A DNA stretch of 64,000 bases from Bremia lactucae (Eukaryota; Oomycota; Peronosporomycetes; Peronosporales; Peronosporaceae). Under the pieces are notes generated by a model. That model was not told the origin of the DNA. It saw nothing but the letters and a program-made list of their open reading frames with translations, and searched no databases. The translations under genes were made by a program, and so were the position numbers. Location: positions 354,826 through 418,825 of the forward strand of contig NC_090616.1 in NCBI RefSeq assembly GCF_004359215.1. The letters are read 5' to 3'. Positions 9,271-21,608 of the stretch are shown one piece after another (within the stretch, counting starts at the first letter, position 1; every line of letters begins with the position of its first letter).

Positions 9271-10648
9271 ATGGACATGTTGGATGATAGTGGGAATACG
9301 CATCATGTTTCGCGTGAAAGCTACTCCTTTCTATGTGACATAGAAAGGAGTGCGGTCGAACGAATGAGTTTGACCGTAGGAAACGATGCCATCTTGGCCA
9401 TGCTGTCCGGTTTGGACAGAGATGCCCTCCATTCAGCCATCGCCAAGTTCAAACAACATGAACTTGACGAGGTGAAGGAGAAGGTAGCCTTGCTAAATCA
9501 GCAAGGCTCTCAACAGGCAGAACTGTTGAGGTAACAGAGCTATCGACCCTTGTACCTGCGATAACGCACACGCTTCGTCCTAAATCTTAAGAATTGACAT
9601 CTTTAAGTATAGGGGAGTCAAGACTCCCTCTTAAGAATGGTTTGTCGAGTTGGACGATGCCATAGGGGCTCATCTTATCGTTAACTAGCAAATGCATGTC
9701 GCATTTGCTCGATCAAATTTGGCTGGTCGTGCCAAAACTTGGGCACTAGGCCTAAAGTTGCGCTACCCATTGGTATTTGGGTCACTAGAGGCTATTAAAG
9801 CCTGGCTCAAACAGACGTTTGAACCGCCAAGGGCTGAGTTCAGAGCTCGTTCAGAGCTTCTAAAACTCAAGCAAGGCAAGCGTGATGCTCACGCATATGC
9901 CCAGCACGTACGACTCTTGGCGAGTTGTATCACGAACAACCCAGTCCATGTACACACATTGATTACGGTGTTCATGCAAGGTCTTTCGGATGGGCCGTAA
10001 AGACCCACCTGTTCCGCTTGGAATTGGATAAGCTTGCAATATCCGTTGCGGAACAGGAGGAATTTAGCTTGGGACAGGCTCAAGCTAGTTCGTCATCGTA
10101 TCGTCCTCCAAGACGACACGAGCTAGGACATCCAAAACCCATGACCTCTCTTACGTCGAAAGCGAGAGACCTCGCGTTTAGAACAATAAGCGATTGCAGA
10201 AATGCCAACGCTGCCAAAACGTAGGACACTACGCTCATGAGTGTAGTGCCCCACGCCCAGTACCGAAAGGTACTGAACGTAAATATGGACCGTATGCTAA
10301 AATGAGCAACGGTCGCGGGTTGGACGTCGTTGCGTATTCGCAACAGCGAGGTGGACCGCAAAAAAACGGTCGGGGTCTGTAGGGGCGCAACGCTCTACTG
10401 ATCCAGCAACTTCAAGAGAATTTGCAAATCTCTTGACTAAAGTTGCTCCAGACACACAATCATTATATGTCTCTGCACCTGGTGATGAGGTATCCCTTAT
10501 CACCTTGAAGTTAAAAGTGACAAATGATTTGTTTCTTAGAGCCTTAGTGGACTGCGGAGCGTCGAATAACTTTATTCGTCGCCAGTCACTAGAGGGTCGT
10601 GGGCTCAAATATGTTGAGCGCGACATCCCTCCGAAGTTTATCGTCTAA
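9271..10648 (+). pseudogene. Ty3/Gypsy gag-protease, broken
   Basis: Gag N terminus is open from 9271 to a stop at 9532-9534. The capsid region continues in other frames from 9692 (SNLAGRAKTWALGL, LKQTFEPPRAEFR, SELLKLKQGKRDAHAYAQHVRLL) to 10000, then 10010-10190. A CCHC zinc knuckle CQRCQNVGHYAHEC lies at about 10200-10241. The retropepsin follows from 10433 with the active-site block LVDCGASNNFI and ends abruptly at about 10648, where homology to the other copies stops. Reverse transcriptase and integrase are absent. At least four frame breaks make it non-functional. Confidence 0.8.
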
Positions 10649-10918
10649 ATAACCCTCTTCGTTTAATCGACATCCTCCTCACGGAAGCTGAGCATGCTCT
10701 CTTCGAAGACCTTTGTAATACTCTATGTGACCTCGAGAAGAAGCATAATACTTCTAATATTCAAGCAAATTAAGTAAGTTTTTTTTTCTCAGTTTCGAAA
10801 CAGTCTTGAATTTGAACATCATTGCAGACCCATCCTATAAGCAGCTTATGGAGTGTGCTGCACAAACGCTATCGCAACAACATCAGCTTCTGAAACACTT
10901 TGCGCATCTTCGTGCCAT
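10649..10918. other. Short stretch without recognised gene
   Basis: Between the truncated protease and the second duplicated block. No long frame or RNA motif is seen; a reading around 10820-10920 may be the decayed gag start of the next element. Confidence 0.4.
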
Positions 10919-11099
10919 GTCTATTTTTATAATAAAATGGAGCAATATTTCACGGCGCGAGGAATAAGGTGCTAGAGCACTCTATCTCCGGGCAAACAAT
11001 TTTCAAATTTGCCAGCAGTTTTTTTCAAGGTCCCGCTGCCTAATGGTTTCTAACTAGAGGGCACAAAACCAATTCTGTACACGAATTGTTTAACAAAAT

Positions 11100-13570
11100 T
11101 GACCGTTAATTTGTTACGGCTGATCTTCAACTACGTCCACGTAACGATATGCATTCACTTAAGCAATCAAACGGCAACAATTTGGCCGAATACGTTGCCG
11201 GGTTCCGTCAAATCATGGTGCAACTTACAGACATAAGTGAGATAGACAAGATCATTTATTTACAGCCGGGATTACGTAGTGCCATCCGACAGGTAGTCGA
11301 GTACGCCGCTGCACCATCTTGAGTCAAGCGGTCACGGTCGCACTGGATTATAACCGTTCACACTTGGGACAGCATCAGGATTCTTCTACTTCTCGATTAA
11401 GAGTAACACCGCCTGTAACGTCGCCAACGCAATTCCGTTTTGATTCGGAACCAATAATAATTCGCAATGTCCGACCATTTGCCGGCTTAAAGGTTCCAGA
11501 CGAATCAATGTCATATCCCACAGTCGTTCTTTCGCTATTGCCAGAAGAAAGAACATACCATTGACCAGTGTTTTAAACTCAAAACCGCAACACGCACACA
11601 AAAGTAGCGTGCGTGCAACAACAATCGTCAAGAGCGCAATACGGTAAATATTTTGACGTAGTTGACTCGGTGACCGAAGAAGTTTCTGAAATTTCACCCG
11701 AAGACCTCACTCTATTGGCGAGAAAAGCGACGACGAGGGCCTAGCCAAGGACTTGGTCATCAAAGTCGGCAAATGCGGCAACGAAAATGTCCGGATCCTG
11801 CTTAATCTTGGAGTGACATGTAACGTCGTAAAACCAGGATTGTTTACGCGTTTTTTTGCTGTGAAAACCGTACAAGATAAGCGGTTCGATGGTTCCAGCA
11901 CTATCAAAAGGCAGGTCGAACAAAATTAGGCCGATTTTGAGTTCGAGGGTCGAGTGTTTTGTGACATCCGAGTTCTCGCACGGTCGAGAAATCCAAACAT
12001 GACGTCATTTTTTAAGCCTTGATTGACAGCTCACGAAGCAGTAATCAACTGGCAAACGCACGAGGTCGTCATCCCAACTCTTGCTGACAAGCCAACGAGT
12101 ATTTCCTTCGCTGACTTTATTCATAAGGTGCATAACTTAAATTTTATGAAGTATATCGCGTTAAGATATCACAAGTTACCGAGCAATCAGCCGTGACAGA
12201 TCCTGCATCGTTGATCTGATCACTATGTATTCGAATGTGCTACCGAAAAATACTCAAATTACCTCGAAATACCAGGATCACCAATCGCAGCGAATCCTGG
12301 GAATCACGCAAATAAGCGATGCAACAAGACATCAAGGGGTACATTAAGTCATGTGAAACTTTTACGTGTTGGAAGCACGACGGCCAACGTATGAACGGGC
12401 TTATGATGCCGATTCCAATTCCAGAACATTGTTGGCAAGTAGTAACGATGAACTTTTATCACTGGACTGCCTAAGTCGGAAGGATTAGATGCTATTATGA
12501 CTGTCGTCGATAAGCTGTCCAAATGAGCTAGGTATGCCGCTTTGCACGCAAACGACGACGCGACGGATGTAGCTTAGTGTTTCTTGAATACTGTCGTGCG
12601 TCATCATTGGTTGCCTAAAGTCATTATTAGTGACAGAGACAGCAAGTTTACTTCGAACTCTGGAAACCTCTAATGAAGCTAATAAAAATCAAACTTAGCC
12701 TGACCGCAGCTCATCGATCCCAAGCAGACGGCCAAACGGAAAGGTAGAAATTAGTCGTTGAAGACGCTCTTCGATGCACGATTGATTACCAAGTAACTGA
12801 CTAACTTCATCACCTGTGCACATTCGAGAATGCCCATGCCACGCTTGTCAGTGTATCTTCCGGGTTCTCACCGTTTCGAAATCGACACAGGCCTCATAGA
12901 GCGAGCTTGTGGGAACAAACGATTAATTCACAGCCACAGAAATATATATATATATATTTATATTTATGAACAGGCCTAAGTGTTTGTAGAAAAAAGAAGT
13001 GTCAGCTATCAAGAATCTACTAATAGCTCAAGTAACGCATAAGAAGTACTACGATATTAAACGTCGCGTTCACCAAATTGTATTCAAGCAGGAATATCTC
13101 GTCATGGTCGCATTCCACTGGCTCGTGCCGCAAAGGCTTCAGACACGAAGCGAGCAAAGTTTACCGCACGCAAGATTGGGCCTTTCAAGATTATTTAGAT
13201 GATCAATGAAAATGTGGCCAAGTTGGAGCTGCCACGGCTAAAAATCGAATGAACCCTACATTCAACGTCGATGTGTTATCGCCGTCGTCTCGACTCACGA
13301 CAAGTTCCTTAGTCGTCCGATATCAAAGTCATCCAAATACGTGGATAATAGCCCGTCGGATCATCTTTGAATTACAGAACTTCTTTTAGAGAAAGTTAAT
13401 TTATTCGTCAACCACACTGGCTCGTACAATAGCATTGGGAACTAAAAAGAAGCAACTTGGGTAAAAGAATCGCCATGTCTCTCACTGGAATGTCCTCGTA
13501 GCCGACTTCAATCAGCGCCGACAAGAAATCAAATTGGAGAGGATGTCCAGACCAGTCACCTAGGCGAGGC
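11100..13570 (+). pseudogene. Strongly decayed Ty3/Gypsy gag-integrase relic (block copy 1)
   Basis: A gag piece reads at about 11120-11390 (RPRNDMHSLKQSNGNNLAEYV, FRQIMVQLTDISEIDKIIYLQPGLRSAIRQ, then TVALDYNRSHLGQ). A protease-like piece follows at about 11730-11920 (DLVIKVGKCGNENVRILLNLGVTCNVV). An integrase core is recognisable near 12460-12770 (GLDAIMTVVDKLSK, then WLPKVIISDRDSKFTS), and a post-core region near 13000-13250 (KKYYDIKRRVH, FTARKIGPFKII). Reverse transcriptase is essentially missing. Stops occur every few dozen codons. The family differs from the other Gypsy elements in the window. Confidence 0.7.
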
Positions 13571-14683
13571 TTGACCGATCATCTTTTTTTAAAGCTTTAT
13601 TATCACATATTTGGTTAATGCTTTAGAACCATATATTTTATTTAATTCACATTTTTACGTATGCGCCAAGTAGGAGAGATGATAATTAGAAGACTTAAGT
13701 AGAGATAGGCGATACCTTTAAGAGTGCTTCACACAACTTGATGAGTTAATAATCTAGAAAGTAATTCATTTTTTTCTCCATGTCCGTCATGCTAGCTCTA
13801 TTTGATGAATCTTGCAGTTCAAAAGATTTTTGCCCGCTAGATCTAGCTCCAGATTGGAAAGTCCATTGAATTTCGATAGTAAATCTTCGTGCTATTGAAT
13901 GTCCAGCAATGTGTTTTTGATTGTACATGGTAACGTTGACCATTCTTCACACGCAATCTCTATTATTGATCATGTTTACATATTGTAGCGTAGAGCAAAA
14001 ATGGGCAGTCTATTAACTTATTGGCAGTTTGCTTTGTCGATTCTCCTGATTAAGGTTTGACTTGCTCTTCGTGTTATATTCGTAACTTTAAAATTTGTGC
14101 ATAAGTACCCTCTGTATAAAAATCATACCTTGTATCGTATGTCCCTCCGAAGTCGCACTTTGTGTAGCATCGTAGATTATTAGAGCTTTTGATAGCCATT
14201 ACATAGCCTTCATTAAATGTGAACTATTGTGCAGCTTTGAATAGCTCTTTAAATGTGTTATAAATTTAGTGTTCTGGTGGGAAGCATATTGAAATGTTGT
14301 AGGTAACACAAGTATTTCTCAATTTTGATGTAAACGTTGAATGAGTGATTGATTCTTATGTAAACGTTGAATGAGTGCTTGATTCTTAAAGGAGCTGAAC
14401 AACATCCTTTACATCGAAAAGGAATACTGTGGACATTGTGGCATAATTCTACAGCTGAAGAATAGTTTGTGTTAGTCATTCAAAGTCGAAACCACTAATA
14501 CTGTATTAGCCAATGCTAGTTGAAATGTAATATGCATTAGCCAATCACAGGTGTAACATAATGTGTATCGGCCAATCGAATTTTGGATTGAAACCTCAAA
14601 TTAATCTATTTACTGAAGCTAAGAGAATAACAAGTTTAGTTTGCGAATTTAAATTTATTTATTTATTTCAAGAAAAGTTGTGG
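13571..14683. other. AT-rich stretch without recognised gene (copy at 17337-18449)
   Basis: No convincing gene. It contains a 30-bp direct repeat (ATGTAAACGTTGAATGAGTG and following bases) at 14328-14357 and 14358-14387. A CCAAT-type motif recurs at about 14505-14575 (TTAGCCAATG, TTAGCCAATC, CGGCCAATCG). Possibly the 3' LTR region of the decayed Gypsy. Confidence 0.5.
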
Positions 14684-14684
14684 N

Positions 14685-17600
14685 GTCTATTTTTATAATA
14701 AAATGGAGCAATATTTCACGGCGCGAGGAATAAGGTGCTAGAGCACTCTATCTCCGGGCAAACAATTTTCAAATTTGCCAGCAGTTTTTTTCAAGGTCCC
14801 GCTGCCTAATGGTTTCTAACTAGAGGGCACAAAACCAATTCTGTACACGAATTGTTTAACAAAATTGACCGTTAATTTGTTACGGCTGATCTTCAACTAC
14901 GTCCACGTAACGATATGCATTCACTTAAGCAATCAAACGGCAACAATTTGGCCGAATACGTTGCCGGGTTCCGTCAAATCATGGTGCAACTTACAGACAT
15001 AAGTGAGATAGACAAGATCATTTATTTACAGCCGGGATTACGTAGTGCCATCCGACAGGTAGTCGAGTACGCCGCTGCACCATCTTGAGTCAAGCGGTCA
15101 CGGTCGCACTGGATTATAACCGTTCACACTTGGGACAGCATCAGGATTCTTCTACTTCTCGATTAAGAGTAACACCGCCTGTAACGTCGCCAACGCAATT
15201 CCGTTTTGATTCGGAACCAATAATAATTCGCAATGTCCGACCATTTGCCGGCTTAAAGGTTCCAGACGAATCAATGTCATATCCCACAGTCGTTCTTTCG
15301 CTATTGCCAGAAGAAAGAACATACCATTGACCAGTGTTTTAAACTCAAAACCGCAACACGCACACAAAAGTAGCGTGCGTGCAACAACAATCGTCAAGAG
15401 CGCAATACGGTAAATATTTTGACGTAGTTGACTCGGTGACCGAAGAAGTTTCTGAAATTTCACCCGAAGACCTCACTCTATTGGCGAGAAAAGCGACGAC
15501 GAGGGCCTAGCCAAGGACTTGGTCATCAAAGTCGGCAAATGCGGCAACGAAAATGTCCGGATCCTGCTTAATCTTGGAGTGACATGTAACGTCGTAAAAC
15601 CAGGATTGTTTACGCGTTTTTTTGCTGTGAAAACCGTACAAGATAAGCGGTTCGATGGTTCCAGCACTATCAAAAGGCAGGTCGAACAAAATTAGGCCGA
15701 TTTTGAGTTCGAGGGTCGAGTGTTTTGTGACATCCGAGTTCTCGCACGGTCGAGAAATCCAAACATGACGTCATTTTTTAAGCCTTGATTGACAGCTCAC
15801 GAAGCAGTAATCAACTGGCAAACGCACGAGGTCGTCATCCCAACTCTTGCTGACAAGCCAACGAGTATTTCCTTCGCTGACTTTATTCATAAGGTGCATA
15901 ACTTAAATTTTATGAAGTATATCGCGTTAAGATATCACAAGTTACCGAGCAATCAGCCGTGACAGATCCTGCATCGTTGATCTGATCACTATGTATTCGA
16001 ATGTGCTACCGAAAAATACTCAAATTACCTCGAAATACCAGGATCACCAATCGCAGCGAATCCTGGGAATCACGCAAATAAGCGATGCAACAAGACATCA
16101 AGGGGTACATTAAGTCATGTGAAACTTTTACGTGTTGGAAGCACGACGGCCAACGTATGAACGGGCTTATGATGCCGATTCCAATTCCAGAACATTGTTG
16201 GCAAGTAGTAACGATGAACTTTTATCACTGGACTGCCTAAGTCGGAAGGATTAGATGCTATTATGACTGTCGTCGATAAGCTGTCCAAATGAGCTAGGTA
16301 TGCCGCTTTGCACGCAAACGACGACGCGACGGATGTAGCTTAGTGTTTCTTGAATACTGTCGTGCGTCATCATTGGTTGCCTAAAGTCATTATTAGTGAC
16401 AGAGACAGCAAGTTTACTTCGAACTCTGGAAACCTCTAATGAAGCTAATAAAAATCAAACTTAGCCTGACCGCAGCTCATCGATCCCAAGCAGACGGCCA
16501 AACGGAAAGGTAGAAATTAGTCGTTGAAGACGCTCTTCGATGCACGATTGATTACCAAGTAACTGACTAACTTCATCACCTGTGCACATTCGAGAATGCC
16601 CATGCCACGCTTGTCAGTGTATCTTCCGGGTTCTCACCGTTTCGAAATCGACACAGGCCTCATAGAGCGAGCTTGTGGGAACAAACGATTAATTCACAGC
16701 CACAGAAATATATATATATATATTTATATTTATGAACAGGCCTAAGTGTTTGTAGAAAAAAGAAGTGTCAGCTATCAAGAATCTACTAATAGCTCAAGTA
16801 ACGCATAAGAAGTACTACGATATTAAACGTCGCGTTCACCAAATTGTATTCAAGCAGGAATATCTCGTCATGGTCGCATTCCACTGGCTCCCGCCGCAAA
16901 GGCTTCAGACACGAAGCGAGCAAAGTTTACCGCACGCAAGATTGGGCCTTTCAAGATTATTTAGATGATCAATGAAAATGTGGCCAAGTTGGAGCTGCCA
17001 CGGCTAAAAATCGAATGAACCCTACATTCAACGTCGATGTGTTATCGCCGTCGTCTCGACTCACGACAAGTTCCTTAGTCGTCCGATATCAAAGTCATCC
17101 AAATACGTGGATAATAGCCCGTCGGATCATCTTTGAATTACAGAACTTCTTTTAAAGAAAGTTAATTTATTCGTCAACCACACTGGCTCGTACAATAGCA
17201 TTGGGAACTAAAAAGAAGCAACTTGGGTAAAAGAATCGCCATGTCTCTCACTGGAATGTCCTCGTAGCCGACTTCAATCAGCGCCGACAAGAAATCAAAT
17301 TGGAGAGGATGTCCAGACCAGTCACCTAGGCGAGGCTTGACCGATCATCTTTTTTTAAAGCTTTATTATCACATATTTGGTTAATGCTTTAGAACCATAT
17401 ATTTTATTTAATTCACATTTTTACGTATGCGCCAAGTAGGAGAGATGATAATTAGAAGACTTAAGTAGAGATAGGCGATACCTTTAAGAGTGCTTCACAC
17501 AACTTGATGAGTTAATAATCTAGAAAGTAATTCATTTTTTTCTCCATGTCCGTCATGCTAGCTCTATTTGATGAATCTTGCAGTTCAAAAGATTTTTGCC

Positions 17601-18449
17601 CGCTAGATCTAGCTCCAGATTGGAAAGTCCATTGAATTTCGATAGTAAATCTTCGTGCTATTGAATGTCCAGCAATGTGTTTTTGATTGTACATGGTAAC
17701 GTTGACCATTCTTCACACGCAATCTCTATTATTGATCATGTTTACATATTGTAGCGTAGAGCAAAAATGGGCAGTCTATTAACTTATTGGCAGTTTGCTT
17801 TGTCGATTCTCCTGATTAAGGTTTGACTTGCTCTTCGTGTTATATTCGTAACTTTAAAATTTGTGCATAAGTACCCTCTGTATAAAAATCATACCTTGTA
17901 TCGTATGTCCCTCCGAAGTCGCACTTTGTGTAGCATCGTAGATTATTAGAGCTTTTGATAGCCATTACATAGCCTTCATTAAATGTGAACTATTGTGCAG
18001 CTTTGAATAGCTCTTTAAATGTGTTATAAATTTAGTGTTCTGGTGGGAAGCATATTGAAATGTTGTAGGTAACACAAGTATTTCTCAATTTTGATGTAAA
18101 CGTTGAATGAGTGATTGATTCTTATGTAAACGTTGAATGAGTGCTTGATTCTTAAAGGAGCTGAACAACATCCTTTACATCGAAAAGGAATACTGTGGAC
18201 ATTGTGGCATAATTCTACAGCTGAAGAATAGTTTGTGTTAGTCATTCAAAGTCGAAACCACTAATACTGTATTAGCCAATGCTAGTTGAAATGTAATATG
18301 CATTAGCCAATCACAGGTGTAACATAATGTGTATCGGCCAATCGAATTTTGGATTGAAACCTCAAATTAATCTATTTACTGAAGCTAAGAGAATAACAAG
18401 TTTAGTTTGCGAATTTAAATTTATTTATTTATTTCAAGAAAAGTTGTGG
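14685..18449. repeat. 3,765-bp duplicated block, copy 2
   Basis: Second copy of 10919-14683. The few differences would fit two haplotypes of one locus, or a recent true duplication. Confidence 0.95.
14866..17336 (+). pseudogene. Strongly decayed Ty3/Gypsy gag-integrase relic (block copy 2)
   Basis: Same relic as at 11100-13570 with the same order of gag, protease-like, integrase and post-core pieces. It differs by only a few bases, one of which changes a Val to Pro in a short frame at about 16892. Confidence 0.7.
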
Positions 18450-18871
18450 AAGTAACAGTTTGATACGAATGGTTTATCTAACTCTAAAATAATAATATTA
18501 TTTTTTTAAATGTATGGAAAGGATATTACGTGTTTTGAATATTCACACAAAATTACTATATGTTATTAGATGGAAATGTAGCCGATATATATTGAAATTC
18601 CCGGAACGCACCCGCATTTATAGCTTATAAATATAGAATGATACCTGTAACTTAAATCCACCACCTCCAATAGGGTCATCACAAGATTACTACATGCAAA
18701 AATATGGAATTCGTCACAAAACAAGCAACCCAACACATTTTTCATTATAAGCTTCTTAACGACTTTATAGCGTGCAGATTCGCCGGCAATAAGAGGATGT
18801 GTTACTAAAGTCTTGACTTTTAAACAAACCTGATGGCTTCCGAGCCTTCTTAATCAAGCATTAACAAGATC
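18450..18871. other. AT-rich stretch, nothing recognised
   Basis: About 420 bases between the second duplicated block and the next LTR insertion. Only short AT-rich frames; no gene or RNA motif seen. Confidence 0.6.
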
Positions 18872-18876
18872 GGTAT

Positions 18877-19321
18877 TGTAACGGGGCACTGCCGACTTGT
18901 ACTGCTTCAGTACAAGTCCACTTCGCACTGCCTCAGTGCGAGTGGTGCCTCAAGTCACTTCACGTACACTAGTAAGTGCAGAGGAAGACTCTCTTTAAAA
19001 CACTTGCTTTAAAGAGGGTTAATTAAAAACTTTTTTAATTTAATTACGTTAATCTTGTCTATCTACTTCAAACTAACTTAATTATAAATTGATACAAAAT
19101 ATGTACTAAAAGTCTTATCTGTCTTTCTCTTTGCGCGCGTCCAGCGCTGACTGGACCGCGGAGAAAGTAGATATAATGGTCTATATCTACTAATGGATAA
19201 GATAAGCCTTTAAAACATTACCATGTAATGTAATATTCTCCAAATATTATCTACCTTTTAGATAATATATTAATTAACAACCTTTAAGTGTTAAATTCAT
19301 GTAACGATACACCACGTTACA
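18877..19321 (-). repeat. Gypsy LTR, minus orientation (3' LTR)
   Basis: 445 bp, beginning TGTAACGGGG and ending in a mutated CCACGTTACA, so the LTR has 10-bp terminal inverted repeats. The U5-side end carries a perfect 11-bp hairpin, GACTTGTACTG (18894-18904) with CAGTACAAGTC (18908-18918), and a second one nearby. On the minus strand it is preceded by a short purine-rich tract at 19322-19331 (TAGGGGTGA on that strand), as a polypurine tract should be. Confidence 0.88.
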
Positions 19322-19453
19322 TCACCCCTACGTTAAACGACAATAACTCTGACTGTCATTGGGTAGAGTGGTCACTATAAGACCACTTTGTTAAAAACGA
19401 TGTTGATTGGTCAGATTCATCATTTTTAATATAATCGCATATTTAACAAGTCC

Positions 19454-20271
19454 ATGCGGTATGCGAATAGTGCGGCGCGTTCGGCTGCGGTTCATGCAGC
19501 TGCGGGCGACGCATTATTTTCTGTTGCGGCAGAAGTTCCGTCTGCCGTAGTGTCATCATCTCCCGCATGTCTAAATGTTGCGGGTGCACGTGGTGATACA
19601 CCACAAGAATGCGACCCGTCTTTGGAGGTCGACTACGAATGCGAGTCGGACGAAATGACCGACACGGGGAGAATATAACAGTCGACTGATAGACGTCAGG
19701 CGGCTGACGATGAGCTTTCGATTGAGGGGGCTTATTCGAGTAGACGTGCTGGTAGCATTCGCTACAGCATGTTCGGTTCCGACGATGAGGATAATTCCTC
19801 ATCGCCAGCACCGTCTCCCGTGCCGTCACCAGCACATATTTCTGTGCGTGATGATGATGACGATGGCGTAAGCCATTGTAATAAAAGTTCTTGTGGTACC
19901 CCTGCTTCAGTGGGTACCACTCAGGGGATCGTAGATACTAAAATGTCTCGTCTCGCCCCTTAGAAGAAGCTGTGGCATTTTCCCGAGCAGCTAATTAATA
20001 GCTTGTCTGGAGAGACTACTCCTCAAATAAATATCCCTTATTTATTGCGACAAAGCTACATGGCTTTGATCCCAGCGCGAAGGACTTTCGCGCTGAGAAA
20101 GATTTTTATCTCGATGCTTTTTTCAAGCATCGATGGTATAGTGGCATCAATAAGCGAGATAAAGTCTCGCTTATGCAAGCCTGGAGCGCGTTCATTCGCA
20201 ATATCAAAGACATTGGACGCGAAGCCTGGCTTCAAAGACTTAACGCGATTCGCGTTAAGCTTGTGAAATGA
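19454..20271 (+). pseudogene. Antisense ORF beside the Gypsy 3' LTR, broken
   Basis: On the strand opposite to this half's integrase, a frame begins with ATG 132 bases inside the 3' LTR and runs toward integrase. Stops at 19676 and 19961 and a shift near 20045 break it, but readable protein continues on both sides. The N-terminal two thirds is Ala/Ser-rich and acidic (DDEDNSSSPAPSPVPSP, RDDDDDG). The C-terminal part is helical and basic: FPEQLINSLSGETTPQINIP, then FDPSAKDFRAEKDFYLDAFF, then SLMQAWSAFIRNIKDIG, with Trp and charge spacing typical of real protein, ending in TGA at 20269. I do not recognise the family. Antisense ORFs at this place are known in some plant Ty3/Gypsy lineages; a product here is inferred. 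Confidence 0.55.
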
Positions 20272-20559
20272 ACTCCAACCGGTGCAAGGTATAAATTGCA
20301 TCGGTTGTCACTGAGGCAGGACTTCCGTGCCTCACATGGAGTGATCCCTGTCCGTGTTGTGTTGACAACACGAAGCGAGTAAAAGGGATGTCTATTCCCT
20401 TTCTTCGCCTTGGGGAAGGGCTCACATCTCGGTGCATGCGTCTACAACGCATACACCGTTCTTCGTGAATGGCTTACGCCATCTACGTATACCCACCCAG
20501 TTAGAGGGATTCTCTAGTTTAAAGGGAGGGTGGACTCGCACGAGCAAAACCATTTCTGG

Positions 20560-21119
20560 CATGCTCATCACACGTCAAAGTTAACAACGACGCGTTATTG
20601 ATGGCGAGTTCGGCCATCGATAAAAACTCGTTCCATTTCGGATACGATTGAACGTATCCTCGAAGTATCTATTCGAGGACGCGGTTTACGCGTTCCGTAT
20701 GATCATCTGTCTCTGCATGATCAGAAGTTGACATAGTCAGCCGTGTTCCGAGAGATCGGAACACGGATTGCCAAAACTCCGCCGTAAACCGTGGATCTCT
20801 ACCTGAAACCTGTTAACGGGGTAACCCGTGGAGTTTGAATGCTGTGTCGATAAAAACACGGGTACAGCCCAGAGCCGTAGTCGACTCTGGTACTGCTGCA
20901 AGATGTACCATCTTGCTGCATCTGCCTACAAAAACAAGGATTCGATTGTTTTTGTGATCGTCTTCGGGAAATCCCAAGACGAAGTCCATTAATACGGACT
21001 GCCAACATTCTTCCGGAAGTGGTAGAGGTTGTAGAGGTGCACGGGATAAAGGGCTAGGCTTCACCCGTTGACATATCTCGCAAAAACGAATGTACTTGCG
21101 CAAGCACGGATACTGGAGG
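20560..21119 (-). pseudogene. Gypsy integrase, core part (3' half of the rearranged element)
   Basis: The frame enters from the inversion break at 21119 inside the zinc-binding domain (RKYIRFCEICQRVKP supplies the two Cys). The catalytic core follows: MDFVLGFPEDDHKNNRILVF with the first Asp, FVGRCSKMVHLAAVP, and then, after a frameshift at about 20810, the blocks FWQSVFRSLGTRL, TMSTSDHAETDDHTERVNRV with the catalytic Glu, and WNEFLSMAELAINNA. Frameshifts and at least one stop show that it is dead. Its missing N-terminal half is the end of the plus-strand pol at 26040. Confidence 0.78.
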
Positions 21120-21567
21120 TGTAACGGGGTGTAAATTACATGAAATTAACACTTAAAGGTTGGTATTAATATATTATCTAAAAGGTAGAGAATATTTGCA
21201 AAATATTACTTTGCATGGTAATATACTAAAAGCTTATCCATTTGTAGATATAGGCCATTATATCTTCTTTCTACGCGGTCCAGTCAGTGCTGGACGCGCG
21301 CAAAGAGAAATACAGATAAGACTTTTATTATTATTATTACATGTTTTGTATCAATCTATAAATAAGTTAGTTTCAAGTAGATAGACAAGAAAAACTTACT
21401 TATTTTAATAAAGTTTTTTATCAATCCTATTTAAAAGCAAGTGTTTAAAAGAGAGTCTTCCTCTGCACGTACTAGTGTACGTGAAGTGACGCGTGGCATC
21501 ACTCGCAATAAAGCAGTGCGAAGTAGACTTGTACTGAAGCAGTACAAGTCGACAGTACCCCGTTACA
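21120..21567 (+). repeat. Gypsy LTR, plus orientation, internal
   Basis: 448 bp from TGTAACGGGG to CCCCGTTACA, reversed relative to the two outer LTRs of the same insertion. Its start abuts the broken integrase at 21119 and its end is followed by a mutated primer-binding site (TTTAAGCACTTTGTAGTCC). It differs from both outer LTRs by many substitutions. Confidence 0.88.
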
Positions 21568-21608
21568 CGTTTAAGCACTTTGTAGTCCGTCCAATGACCA
21601 CATTTCCT

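Larger units (their letters stand above)
10919..14683. repeat. 3,765-bp duplicated block, copy 1
   Basis: All landmarks recur 3,766 bases downstream, again around a single N (14684). The copies are nearly but not fully identical: at least a two-base change (GTGCCG against CCCGCC context, near 13126/16892) and one substitution near 13389/17155. Left edge of copy 1 and right edge of copy 2 continue into unique sequence. Confidence 0.95.
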
